The position numbers and the translations under genes were made by a program. The notes under the pieces are model-generated. The model was not told the origin of the DNA. It searched no databases and was given only the letters and a program-made list of their open reading frames with translations. From Blastocladiella britannica (taxonomy: Eukaryota; Blastocladiomycota; Blastocladiomycetes; Blastocladiales; Blastocladiaceae), in the NCBI GenBank assembly GCA_025349905.2, contig MU624569.1:1-51171 (forward strand): DNA of 51,171 bases. The letters run 5' to 3'. Positions 10,501 to 21,362 of this stretch are shown one piece after another. Position 1 is the first letter of the stretch. Each line of letters begins with the position of its first letter.

Positions 10501-13263
10501 TCTGCCCGCAAATCGAGCGGTGCTAACAGCAACGATAACAGCAGTAACAGCAATAACGGCGCCCAGCGGGCCATGCCGTCCAGACAGTCCGAATCGGGCG
10601 AGTTTGGATCGCCGCGTCGCGCCGCCGGTCCCGCGCACCAGTACTTTGTGCGGCCCGGTGGGATTGCCGGGTACATGCCGGCGCTCACGGGCCACACATC
10701 GTGCCTGAACATGGAGGCGCGCACCGACCTCTGTGTTGGGTTCATGCCCAAGCACGCGATTGACCGCCTTGTTGATCGGCAACCCACGGTCATTCTGACA
10801 CTAGCACAGCGTTTGGTATCGGTCGTGAGTCCGCTGGTCATGCAGTACGTTATTTAGCTTTAACAATTGAGGGTTTCGACTGACAAAACCAAACCAAAAA
10901 AAAAAAAAAATTCTTAGCATCGACTATGCCCTGGAATGGGACCAAGTGAATGCAGGACATGTTCTTTACCACCAGGGCGATGCTCCTAACGCCATTTACA
11001 TGGTGCTCAGCGGCCGACTGCGCACGATCGCCGAAAAGTCGAATGGCACGTTCGAGGTGGTCAGCGAGCACGGCCAAGGCGAGTCGGTGGGCGAGCAGGA
11101 GGTACTTATGGATACTCCTCGCCCGCACACGACGCATGCGATCCGCGACACGGAAATCGCGCGTATGCCGAGCACCCTCTTTGACGCGCTAGCGCTGCGG
11201 CATCCCGAGATCACGCTGGCAATGGCTCGGATCATTGCGGGACGCTCGCAACAGTACCTGCAGGACGCACGCGTATCGGCCGGGATCCCGACTGGATTCT
11301 CGAGCAGCCGTGCCGGCGTGAACTTGGGCAAGAACAACGCCAACTTGCGTACTGTGGCGGTGCTGCCCGTGCACAACGGCGTGCCCGTCCTCGAATTTTC
11401 CGACAAGCTGCACGCCGCGCTCGTGCACACGCTGGGCGAGTCGTCGCTCCTGCTGACACAAGCGACGGTCCTCTCGGTCCTGGGCAAGCACGCGTTTACG
11501 CAGATGGGCAAGCTCAAGCTCATGTCGTGGCTGGGCGAGCAAGAGACACGGCACCGCATTGTGTTGTACGTTGCCGATGGCGGAATCAAGTCGATTTGGA
11601 CCCAGCGGTGCATTCGCCAGGCCGACTGCATCCTATTGGTGGCCGTGGGCGACCACTCGCCCGCCATTGGCGAGTACGAGCGGTATATGCTGGGCGTCAA
11701 GACCACCGCGCGTAAAGAGCTGGTGCTGTTGCACCCGGGCCGGTCGTGCCCGCACGGGCTGACCCAAAAGTGGCTGGACAACCGGCTGTGGATCCACGGG
11801 CACCACCACGTCGCCATGAACCTCGACCGGTACTCGGCAGCGTTCCTTGACAGTGCCTCGTCGTCCTCGTTCAGCAGATCCCCAGCAGACCTGGCGTCGT
11901 CATCTTCGGCGCGCGGCAGTCGCGGGTCTCTGTCCCATCTCCCCCTGCGGCACCGTAAGCCGACGTATGCGGGCAATGGGCCGCTGTTTGAGGATCTAGG
12001 ACTTGCCGGCGCCATTGGCCACCTCAAGGGCACGCTCATGGAGTACGTGCGTCAGTACGGTGGGCGGTTCGGCATCGCTCGGCCCGCTTCGTCTGCCAGC
12101 GTAGCCGATATCGGAGCCCGATCCGATTTTGCGCGCCTTGGCCGCCGACTCTGCGGCCGGTCCATTGGCCTCGTGTTGGGCGGCGGCGGCGCTCGAGGTA
12201 TTTCGCAAGTGGGCGTGATCCGTGCCCTGGAGGAGGCCGGGATTCCCATTGACATGGTGGGCGGGACCTCGATCGGGTCCATGGTTGGCGGTCTGTACGC
12301 GCGGGATGTGGATCACGTCAGTGTGATGGGCCGCCTCAAGGTGTTTTCATGGCGCATGGCGTCCAAATGGCGGGCACGTTTCTTATTTTTTACACTTGTA
12401 TATTTATACTGAATCTGTTACGTTACTATAGACTCTGCTCGACTTGACTTATCCGGTCACGTCGTACCTGACGGGCCATCAAATGTGTGCTCTCTGTTTT
12501 CCATTAAGTATGGATGCATCAAGACTCATTTGATATTGACTGAACAGGAACCGCGGAGTATGGACTGCGTTTGGGGACGTGCATGTCGAAGATCTGTGGC
12601 TCAACTACTTTTGCGTCACGACCAACATTGTAGACTCGCGCTTGGAAGTGCACCAGTCAGGGTACCTCTGGCGCTATGTCCGCGCGTCCATGTCGCTTTC
12701 GGGCTTTCTTCCACCGCTCTCGGACAATGGCATCTTGCTGGTGGATGGCGGGTACCTCAACAATCTCCCCGGCGACATAATGAAGGGTCTTGGCGCGGAT
12801 TTGGTGATCATGGTGGATGGTACGTTTTAGCTTTCTCAACTGCCTTGGCCATCGTTGCTCACTTCAAGCAATGACAGTTGCTTCGGATGACGACACCTCC
12901 AAGGTGTTCTTTGACGACTCGCTGTCCGGTTTCAGCGTCATGCTCAACCGGCTCAACCCATTCCGAAAAGGCACCGCGATCCCGTCCCTGGCCGACATTC
13001 AGTCCAAGCTGGCGTACGTGTCGTGCATTCGCCAGCTCGAGGAAGCCAAGCGGCTCCCCGGGTGCTACTACTTGCGCCCACCTGTGGCCCATTTTGGATC
13101 GTTCGAGTTTGGCAACTTTTCGCAAATCTACCGCGTCGGGTATGAGTACGGGAAGCGGATCGTGGCCGAGTGGGAAAAGAACGGCACGCTGGCCAAGTTT
13201 GTGCCTCCGCGCAGTCGCCCGGGCAAGGGCGTGCAGCGTCTTGTGCGCCGCAATTCGATCTGA
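7553..13263 (+). CDS. NTE1: Patatin-like lysophospholipase NTE1 with cyclic-nucleotide-binding domains (about 1782 aa)
   Basis: Six exons: 7553-8053, 8164-10844, 10918-12373, 12432-12484, 12548-12819 and 12878-13263; all phases agree. N-terminal hydrophobic helices (exon 1) anchor it in the ER, as in neuropathy target esterase. Cyclic-nucleotide-binding folds start near residue 170, near 910 (ends of a huge Ser/Gly/Ala insertion) and near 1060 (I-D-Y-A-L-E-W-D). The patatin domain has the oxyanion loop [10 protein letters not shown] (about 1480), the nucleophile G-T-S-I-G-S (about 1510) and the dyad aspartate D-G-G-Y-L-N-N-L-P (about 1629). The family deacylates phosphatidylcholine and lysophosphatidylcholine. 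Intron 3 uses a GC donor; removing it restores the conserved M-A-S-K-W-R then L-D-L-T-Y-P-V-T-S block. Length is close to yeast NTE1 (about 1680 aa) plus insertions. Two CRE-like sites lie upstream. Identity is very secure. Confidence 0.93.
12374..12431 (+). other. GC-AG intron in NTE1
   Basis: 58-nt intron with donor GCACGT after the Arg codon CGG and acceptor CTATAG. No GT donor nearby keeps both the reading frame and the conserved NTE block; the upstream GTGTTT donor would delete eleven conserved residues. A TACTGAAT branch-point-like sequence lies inside. Confidence 0.7.
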
Positions 13264-13470
13264 TCGAATCGTTGGTTAGTCATTTTTTGATTTTTCATGC
13301 ATTTGCATGCATGTGCGCACTCCTGAATATATTACGGAGTGTACTCGTCCAAATATCTCAAATATCAAATGAATAAATAGTCGGCATTGCCGCTACTCAT
13401 ATACCGTCCTGCTCCATACTGGCCTTACAGCGCGTGAGACCCGATCAAACTTGATACGACTAAAACCAAA

Positions 13471-15645
13471 ATGACAACGACGGCCCACGATCTTGATCGC
13501 GGCGGCGGCAAGCCCGACATTACTTACCTCCAAGTGCACATGTACATCACGCTCCCGGTGCTTGCTCTGCTCTTTTTCGTCTGCCGCCCGTTCCTGCACA
13601 AGCTCGACACCATCAAGCTCGTGTTTCTGTCGGTGCTCGCCTTCACGTACACGACGCCGTGGGACAACTGGATCGTGGCGCGCGGCGCATGGTCGTACTG
13701 CCCGCAATGCATTGTTGCCGCCGTGGGCTACGTGCCGGTCGAGGAGTACGCGTTCTTTGTGATTCAGGCCCTCTCGGCGGCGCTGTGGACCACACTTGTG
13801 TTTCTGGCGGGACCGACACCCATTGTGGTGCTGGCAAAAGAAGTGCTGGGCCGTAAGCTCGGCATGTCGTCGTCCGCGCTCTCGACCACCGTTGCCAGCG
13901 TTGGTGGCGACCAAGGTTCGAACCAGGACGAAACGCAAGAGGGATCGTCACACCTGGCGTCGCTTCTCGCGCACGCTGCTGCTGGTTCTTCCTCCGCCGT
14001 TAATGAAACAGGATCGGTCTTGTCTCGTATCACATTTACGGGTGGGCTGCAAGGCACCGTACTGGCGGCCGTGTGGTACTGGTCGCTCATGTCGCTCGCG
14101 ATTCCGGGCACTCCTACTTTCTACATGGGCGCGATCATTGCGTGGACGACCCCAGTGCTGGCGCTGCAGTGGATCCTGGCCGGATCGTACATTTGGGCCG
14201 CCAAGCGACGTGCCGCGGTCGCGGTGCTGGGCGCTTCCGCCTACCTGGTGGCTGTGGACTGGATCGCGCTCGGTGCTGGCAGCTGGAGTATTTCGCCCGA
14301 GGCAACGCTCGGGTGGATGGTTGCTGGCCGAGTTCCGATCGAAGAGGCCGTGTTTTTCTTGTTGACCAACTGCATGCTGGGTACGATCATATATTGATTG
14401 CCTTTTCTGATTGCTTGATCCTGACACTATATGGATGCAAAAACAGTGGGAGGATTCTTGACGTGCGACCGCGCATTCTCCGTCGCGCACGTTCGCCGCC
14501 AGCTCGCCACCGCGTCGTCGCTTGATCTTGCCGATCAGCGCCAGTTGTGGCTCGGGTGCGTCTTGACCACCACCAGCGCGCTTGCTGCCGACCCAGACGT
14601 CATCAAGCGACTAGGAGATGCGCTCGTGGCTAGCTCCTTGATTGCGCGCGGATCCAAGTCGTTCCACTTGGCATCGCTCCTGTACCCCTGGGACCTGCGC
14701 GCTCACATTCACGCGATTTACGCGTTCTGCCGCGTCACGGACGATATCACGGACGCGCCGTGGTTACTGGTCGCGGCTCGCAAGCGCAAGCTGGACGTGG
14801 TTCGAGCGGTGCTGGTGCGGTCGTTTGATGCACAAGACCAAAAGCAATCGACCTCACCAGCTGGTACAGCAGAAAAGAAGAAGGACGACGACTACAATTC
14901 TGCCGCACCCAACTCGCCGCGGACACGGACCTTTAACGAGTCGATGATGGCGGACTTGACGGCGGAACAGATTTCGGCGGTGCGCGGCCTGTGCAGCGTG
15001 CACGACCAGTACCGGGTGCCAGTGGACCCGTTCTTGGGGCTTCTTGACGGGTACACGTGGGACCTGGACGCGCGCGTGATCGAGACGGTGGCCGATGTAC
15101 TCGGGTACTCGCGGCTGGTCGCCGGTACCGTGGGCGAAATGACCACGCACTTGATGGTTTCGGGGCAGTCGCTGGCATTCACGGGCTTCCCTGCGCGCGC
15201 CGACGACCGGGTCCTGGCGCCCGCCATCGAGCTCGGGGTCAGCATGCAGCTGCTCAACATTGCGCGCGACATTCTCGCTGACGCACGCCTGGGCCGCATG
15301 TACGTTCCGCGTGACTTTTGGCCGGCCCGCGCGTCGTTCTCGCGTGCGGCGCTCGCGGCTCGCCTGGCCGCACGCGACCTGTCGCCCGCTGACCACACGA
15401 TCGTACACGCGGCTGCCCTGGATCTGGTGGGGCTCGCCAACTCGTCCATGGCTCGCGCCGTCAAGGAGGGTGTACCGCGACTCCCACGCGACGCACGCGC
15501 ACCGGTGGTCCTGGCCGCGCGTGTGTACGGTGCGATCGGAGACGTGTTGCGCGAAAAAGCCGCCGCCCATTTACCGTATCCGGAGCGGGCGGTCGTCGGC
15601 CGCCGCCGCAAGCTGTGGGAACTGGTGCGCGTGCTGTACTTATGA
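13471..15645 (+). CDS. Bifunctional lycopene cyclase / phytoene synthase (702 aa)
   Basis: Two exons: 13471-14380 and 14447-15645 (phase 1, 66-nt intron). The N-terminal half is the fungal membrane lycopene cyclase, two repeats each of three membrane helices, marked by T-T-P-W-D-N-W-I and the paired motifs G-Y-V-P-V-E-E-Y-A-F-F and G-R-V-P-I-E-E-A-V-F-F. The C-terminal half is phytoene synthase (prenyl-transfer fold) with Asp-rich motifs D-D-I-T-D (about 14742) and D-I-L-A-D (about 15270). It condenses two geranylgeranyl diphosphates to phytoene and later cyclises lycopene to beta-carotene, the retinal precursor. This is the CarRA/crtYB/al-2 fusion, peculiar to fungi and some allied groups. 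At 702 residues it is about 100 longer than usual, owing to Ser/Gly-rich inserts between the cyclase repeats (about 13850-14030) and inside the synthase (about 14830-14940). It is convergent with the arrestin gene, 69 bp apart. No other carotenoid gene is in the window. Confidence 0.92.
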
Positions 15646-15714
15646 AATCTAATTTGAATGCATTTTTTTTTCTTTTTTTTTTTTCTGGGAGTAATGGGTA
15701 AACAGGAATCATCT

Positions 15715-17210
15715 TTAATACACGAGGATCGGAACCGTTACATCGAGCCCGTGCAGGCGGATAGGGCCCCATCCGCCCGATGCCGAGATGCGCAGCGCAT
15801 ACTCGACGCGGATTTGGTCAACATTGACGACCGACGGGACCAAGTTGGGTGGCGGCGTCAGTATCAGCTCCAACTCGAGCGTCCGCCGGTCAACGTATAC
15901 GGGTATGGTTCGATCCGCTGCGGGTACGATGCACGGAGGATCTTCTTCTCCTGGTACTGGTGCCAATGCGCTGTCGGCAGGGGTATTGTTGCTGCTGTTG
16001 TTGTTGTTGGTATTGTGTTGCGATTGGGCACGCTTCAGCTCGGCTGTGGAGCGTGGGGCTTTGGGAATCTCACACTTGCAGACAACGCACGCGGTGGTCT
16101 CTTGGTGGACACTATTTTGCTGCAGTTGAGTACCGCGATCCACGCCATGAGGAAGGACAAACAGGACGTACCGACCCCCACCACGGAAATAAAACTCTTT
16201 TTTCGTGAGCGTCGCTTGCACGCGGTTCATGTGCAGCTTGCGACCGCTCAGCGCCTGCAGGTATACTTTGATGCGCATCGGCGCATTCTCGGCGGCAGAG
16301 TACACGGCCTTGTCACATTGAGCGCGCAACCGCACCTCGCGCACCGCTCCAAACCGCCAGATCCCGAGCACTAGCCCTTTGCTGACGGTGCGATCGCTGG
16401 TGCGCTCATACTGGTCGCACAGCTCGGGCGGTGGGGCACGTGGCGACGGACGCACCACCACCGGCGCGTTGAATCCGGCCATGGAGTGCAGCGGGCGGTC
16501 CACGGCACCCTTGAGCTTCCAACGGATCCATCCGGCGCGGGCATTGAGCGAGGCTGGACACGTAGTCCCCGTGGGGATGTGGAAAGCAAATGGGTACTCG
16601 TGAATGGCTCCCTCGCCCTCCAGATACTCGCCGTCCAGAGAGAGATGCGCCGAAACTTTTTTGGCTGCCGAGCCCGACAGGGTCGCGGTATCTGTGGCGC
16701 CAATCAACACCGCCAGCTCTGAGTGCAGCGGGCGAGAGAGCTGTTCCGCGAGCGGATCCGTCAGCGACCAGGTCTTGACGGTGGCCCGGAGCTCAATACG
16801 GAGGGACCTTTTCGTAGTAGTGGGCATTCATCAGTTGCGTGAGCAAGTGGCGCAAAAGGAGCCATGAGGGAAACGTGCTAAAAGTAAACACACATACCGG
16901 ACGGTAATGGCCTGATCTGGAACCGAAATGGAAATGTGCCCGCTCACAATGTCGCCGAGCGCGTACTCGGGCTGTAATTGTATGGTACAGTCAGGACTAT
17001 TCCAGTATATATTTCGAAAAGCTATACCTGATCGAGAAACAAGGACACGACCATATCGTCCTGCTTCACAACAGCGCTCGCCCTTCGACCCGACGCGGAA
17101 GGGTGCGCCACCATGTCGGTGGCCGAGTCGCGCGGGCCATTGCTTCGCTTGAAAATCCGCATGGCCGTGGACGCGAGCGAGCTGTTTGACGGTTTCGTTG
17201 TGGCAGACAT
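15715..17210 (-). CDS. Arrestin-fold protein (alpha-arrestin type, about 430-449 aa)
   Basis: Exons 17028-17210, 16898-16971 and 15715-16807. The start at 17210 gives MSATTKPSNS; the ATG at 16827 is intronic. The arrestin N-domain begins V-V-S-L-F-L-D-Q-P-E-Y-A-L-G-D-I-V-S-G, the typical edge strand and turn, followed by F-A-F-H-I-P-T-G. The C-domain has I-R-V-E-Y-A-L-R-I-S and ends in strands before P-I-L-V-Y. A further intron at 16112-16171 (60 nt, GTACGT...AAATAG, no stop) is likely, since its removal joins F-R-G-G-G-R to V-H-Q-E in a normal C-domain strand. An Asn-rich insert lies near 15990. Alpha-arrestins link cargo membrane proteins to ubiquitin ligases; no PPxY motif was noticed in the translation, so this adaptor role is uncertain. 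A role in light signalling is only suggested by the adjacent carotenoid gene. Confidence 0.75.
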
Positions 17211-17346
17211 TTTTCCTTCTTCTGCTGCGATTGATTCCAAGTCCGGAACTCGGCTGGTCCCGAAGAGAAGTTGCGCAAAAAAAAGATAGTTAATAATTTT
17301 ATAGTTAAAAGAAAAGGACACCAAAAGAAGAGGGGCAGCAATTGCC

Positions 17347-18555
17347 TTACAGGTTCTTGATGACACCGGCGGTAAAGTCGGTGGTGGAGGCGGTTCCTCC
17401 AAGATCCGGGGTACGAACTCCGTCCTGGAGCGTCTTGAACACGGCGTTCGAGATGCGATCAGCGAATGTGTCCAGCTGCAGGTGGCGCAGCATGAGCACC
17501 GACGACAGGAGCAGCGCGCTGGGGTTGGCCACGTTGCGGCCTTCAATGTCCTTGCCAACGTGACGGCATCCGGGCTCGAACACGGCAAACTCGCGGCCAA
17601 TGTTGGCGCCGGGCACGATACCGGGACCACCCACCAGTGCGGCGCCAATGTTGGAGGCAATGTTTCCGTACAGGTTGCCCATGACCATCACGTCAAACTG
17701 CTGGGGCTTGGCGACGAGCTATACCATGTTTTTTATGAGTGATCAGATCCAAGATCAGGTCAATATAAAGGAAAAAAAACAAACCTGCATGGCAGTGTTG
17801 TCGACAATCATGTCCTGGAACTGGATCCCGCGGCCCTCGTACTCCTTGGCCACATCGCGGCAGGTGTTGAGGAACAGACCGTCGCCCAGCTTCATAATGT
17901 TGGCCTTGTGCACGCACGTCACCTTCTTGCGGCCGTTGCGCACGGCGAAATCGAACGCAAAGCGGGCAATGCGCTCCGACTTGGCGCGGGTCACCACCTT
18001 GAGCGACTCGACCACGCCCGGGAACGACTGGTGCTCGAGCCCGGCGTACTCGCCCTCGGTGTTCTCGCGGATAATGGCGAAGTCAATGTTGCCCGAGTGC
18101 ACGGGGGTGTGGGGCGGGTGGAACCCGGGGACCTTGCGCACCAGCGACACGGACGCGTAAATGTCCAGATCCTTGCGCATGGTCACGTTGAGCGACGGCG
18201 CGCCGTACATGGACACGGGCGTGTGCAGGATGCCCTTGAGCCCGACCTTGTTGCGCTTGAGCGATGCCACGGCCGCCTTGAGCAGCGCCGGGTCGGTCTT
18301 GCCCGTGTCGCCCGTCACGTTGAGCTGGTCCCACTCGACGGGCACTCCAGCGGCGGAAAACACCGAGCGCACCGACGCGGCCATCTCGTTACCGACACCG
18401 TCACCGGGGATCAGCGTCACCGTGTACTTGCCCGCGTACTTGGTGGTGCCGGTGGCCGAGGCGGTCTCGGCAAGGTCGAACTTGGACGACAGGGCGCCGA
18501 ACGAGCGGGCCAACGATGGGGCGGCGAGGGTCTTGGCAGCGACGGAGGCGAGCAT
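17347..18555 (-). CDS. IDH1: NAD-dependent isocitrate dehydrogenase, IDH1-type subunit, mitochondrial (380 aa)
   Basis: Two exons: 17785-18555 and 17347-17718, with a 66-nt phase-0 intron. I chose the start at 18555 because the protein then opens with a classic mitochondrial presequence (MLASVAAKTLAAPSLARSFG); an in-frame ATG 27 nt upstream exists. The core has V-T-L-I-P-G-D-G-V-G-N-E, R-E-N-T-E-G-E-Y-A-G-L-E-H, V-H-K-A-N-I-M-K-L-G-D-G-L-F and G-G-T-A-S-T-T-D-F-T. S-L-K-R-N-K-V-G-L-K-G and the C-terminal signatures fit the yeast IDH1 (regulatory) subunit better than IDH2. The enzyme oxidises isocitrate to 2-oxoglutarate in the TCA cycle as a hetero-oligomer, so an IDH2 partner must lie elsewhere. 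The next upstream gene, SDHAF1, serves the same pathway and lies 126 bp away on the same strand. Confidence 0.92.
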
Positions 18556-18681
18556 TTTAATTGTTGTTATTTGGTTGTGCACGACGATACAGCGAGACTG
18601 GAGAAGAGCGATTGGATTTCGATCGATGTGCGTTGTTGATGGGTAAAATATATTGTAAAATCATGACATCACTCACTTATC

Positions 18682-18951
18682 TTATCGTGGTCCTGGTGAG
18701 GACGAGGGTACTGGCCACTGGATGTTCTGCACGGCCGGATTGCGGAACGTGTCGACGCGTTTGCGCCCTTGCCGCACCAGGTACTCGATCGTGGCAAAGT
18801 CCTTGTGGTCGAGGGTGCGGTACTGGTCAAACTCGGTCCGTACCGCACGTTCCCAGTTGCCACGGTACTCGGGTGCCTTGGCCCGTGCCATTTGCAGCGC
18901 CGACTTGTACAGCTTGAGGACCTCGAGCTGGAGCCCAGAGTGTCGTGGCAT
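18682..18951 (-). CDS. SDHAF1: Succinate dehydrogenase assembly factor 1 (LYR-motif protein, 89 aa)
   Basis: Intronless small gene. The N-terminus M-P-R-H-S-G-L-Q-L-E-V-L-K-L-Y-K matches the SDHAF1/Sdh6 pattern S-x-L-Q-x-x-V-L-x-L-Y-R, where the L-Y-K is the degenerate LYR tripeptide that recruits the Fe-S cluster transfer machinery. I-E-Y-L-V-R-Q-G-R-K-R near residue 58 matches the family's second conserved block. It helps insert and protect Fe-S clusters of the Sdh2 subunit in the mitochondrial matrix. The length is typical. It is head-to-head with IFT74, start codons 71 bp apart. Confidence 0.85.
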   Translation of the reverse strand: MPRHSGLQLEVLKLYKSALQMARAKAPEYRGNWERAVRTEFDQYRTLDHKDFATIEYLVRQGRKRVDTFRNPAVQNIQWPVPSSSPGPR

Positions 18952-19022
18952 TCTTCTTTTTGTTTCTTCTTCTCAACGTCAAGAGTTTTTATCAAATTTC
19001 CCAATCCCAAACAAGATAAAAA
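18952..19022. promoter_or_regulatory. 71-bp bidirectional promoter between SDHAF1 and IFT74
   Basis: The two start codons face away from each other with only 71 bp between. The stretch is AT-rich with pyrimidine runs on one strand. No recognisable factor site was found. Confidence 0.5.
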
Positions 19023-21321
19023 ATGTCAACTTATGGTACGTGTACATGATCGTCGCATAATGGGGAGCACCTACTGACAAAAAATGAACTTATTGCAGGT
19101 CGTCCTCCTTCAAGCTCGGCTGCAAACCGACCATCGTCCCGCGCCGGAACTTGTGCGTCTTGATCATCTGCTTTTCAAAATGGGAAATTATTAAAACTGC
19201 TTTCTGCATAGCGTGGGGACGCGGTGCAAGCAATGCTCCCATCGGTCTTGGCGGAAATCCCGCCATGCCGCCAAAGACTGGGATTGCTGTTCCCGGTACC
19301 ACGGGGGTCTTGCTACCGCCCTCCACCGCCTCGCGCCGGCCTGGTACCTCGATGCGCAGTACGTATACCATCATATGTTTTATATTGCCCGTTCTGATCC
19401 ATCCTATTTCTTTATTACAGCTGCCATGGGATCCGACCGCCCCGGTACTCAGCAAGGCGTGGGCGGGATGCCAAAGACGAGCTATCAAGGTCCGTATCAG
19501 TTTTTTTAATGTTTTTTTTTGTGTCAGCTCGCAGCATGCTCAATTTATTAATGTATATTCAGGATCGGGCCGCGTGGTCCAAGACCGTTCATACTGGATG
19601 GGGGAGCTGAAACAACGCCTTGGTGCACTTGGCACCGAATTGGGCAAGATTCACAACGACATGGACTCTCTGGAGCACGAAAATGCCGGCTTTGTTACCA
19701 TGGAGAAGCGGTATATACGTTTTTCTTATTTAGGTTGTCAAGATCTTCATTAAAAAATAACATGACTCAGGGCCCAAGGACTCGGCGATGAGCTCCGCGA
19801 CCTGCAGGGGCAGCTCGGCGACTACAACATGCTCCTCGACAAACTCCACTCGGATGCGGACTTGGAGGAGGTTCAGCGCCAGGCAGCGGTCCTTGTGATC
19901 AAAAACGATGCCGACCAGCAAGCAGTCGACGGACTGTTTATGGAGCGCCAAGAGTACGCATTTTCCTTCCATTTTATATAAGAGCAATGTATTGATGGAC
20001 AATGAATACAACAGCAAGGAGCAAAAGATCAAGGAGCTTGAACTCCAAATCAAGACCGAAAAGGATCGTGCAGCCGATCGCATTGCCCAGCTCGTGCGTA
20101 CTTTATACTATTACGACTTAGTTCTTCCACAGCAATGAAGTGGAGAATGAGACATCATGAAAAAAAATGAAGGTAACGCTTGCCACTTTGTTTGATCAGG
20201 AGCCAACGTCGCACTCGGCATGGATGCAATTTGAGGCGCAATCGAGCACGCTACTTGCTTCCATCTCGCAACAGCAGTCCAAGCTCACCGCCGCACAAAT
20301 CAAGCGGACGTACCTGGAAGACCAGGTTAAGCTCGACCCTGTCCGCCAGCAAATGTGGGCTCTGCAAGAAAAGCGGGCGTTTTTCCAGGCCAAGCTTCGC
20401 GATCTGACCGGGAATGGAAGCGGTCCTGGTGCTGCCCCGACGGACCTCGACTCCAAGGAGGCCATTCTGGACGATATCAAGCGGTCCAATACCGAGATTG
20501 CCAACATGGAGCGCACGCTTGCCGACCTCACCAAAGAGCACAACCGCTTGGCAGCTGAGCTTCAGGCAGCAACCACGGCCGCGTCCGACGACAAGGCCGC
20601 CAAGTACGAAGAACTGGTCAAGAAAGACGCCGAGATGCAGGCATTCCTCGATGCATTCCCTGAGCAGCACGGCAACATTGTCGGCCAGCTCACGACCGCA
20701 CAAAACGAATCGGCGGTCCTTCTCGAGGAAATCCGCTCGCTTGCGGCCCCACCCGCCGGAACGCCGTCCGATCTGCGGCGCATGGCCGGAGACCTCAAGG
20801 ACAAGGAAAAGGAGCTGGCAACCGCCGAGTCGACGTTTGTAGCGGTGCAGGCGGAACGCGAACGCATGCTTGGCGACTTGCAGCGTATTGATCAGCTCGA
20901 CACCAAGATTGTTGGCGAGTTGGCCGCTGCTCAGGCCCGGGTCGCTGCGTTGACGGCTGATCTGGCCAAGTTTGACCGCGTGGACGAAATCTCCAAGTCG
21001 GTGGTTGCACAGCGTGATGAGGCCGCGGCCCAGGTCGCTGGCCTCCAGCAACAGCGCACATGGGCCAAGATGGCCGTCACGCTAGTGGCGACTCGCGTGG
21101 ACATCAAGCGTGCGCAACTCGCCGAAAACGACACGGCCCGCCAGCTCGTGGCGCTCGAGAGCAAGTGGCGGGCGGCCGAGTCGAGTGTGAGTGCCATGCG
21201 CCAGCAAGTGGCAGAGCGCGCCGCCGAAGCCGATTATGCGAGCAGCCGCACAGAACTCACTGCACTTGTGCACGAGTGTCTCCTCCAGAACCAAAAACTG
21301 GCAAAGCAGGTGGCGATTTGA
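19023..21321 (+). CDS. IFT74: Intraflagellar transport protein IFT74 (604 aa)
   Basis: Eight exons: 19023-19035, 19099-19152, 19212-19358, 19421-19489, 19563-19710, 19771-19953, 20015-20093 and 20200-21321. All junctions keep phase and the total of 604 residues equals the usual IFT74 length (human 600). The basic, Pro/Gly/Arg-rich N-terminus (MSTYGRPPSSSAANRPSSRA onward), which binds tubulin with IFT81 in other species, is split over tiny exons. Then come the family block D-R-S-Y-W-M-G-E-L-K-Q-R, G-D-Y-N-M-L-L-D-K-L and M-E-R-Q-D-K-E-Q-K-I-K-E-L, followed by one long coiled coil. IFT74 pairs with IFT81 in the IFT-B core and carries tubulin into growing flagella. The gene is convergent with the BBOF1-like gene, 41 bp apart. 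Exons 1-4 were placed by frame and by the Pro/Gly/Arg composition, so they are less certain than exons 5-8. Confidence 0.88.
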
Positions 21322-21362
21322 TAAAATAAACGTAAAATGACTCTATTTCCAACTACCAAGGG

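Noticed and set aside
10898..10912. Poly-A run as a poly(A) site or retrocopy tail
   Set aside because: It lies in the 73-nt intron of NTE1 between a GTACGT donor and a TTCTTAG acceptor, with coding sequence continuing on both sides.
13905..13930. GGTTCGAACC tRNA T-loop-like sequence
   Set aside because: It lies in coding sequence of the carotenoid gene, with no acceptor or anticodon stem around it.
16785..16827. ATG at 16827 as the start of the arrestin gene
   Set aside because: It lies inside an intron; two upstream exons supply the missing first arrestin strands in frame.
13471..17210. A complete visual-signalling cassette (opsin, cyclase, arrestin)
   Set aside because: No opsin or guanylyl cyclase domain was found on either strand; only carotenoid, arrestin-fold and channel genes are present.
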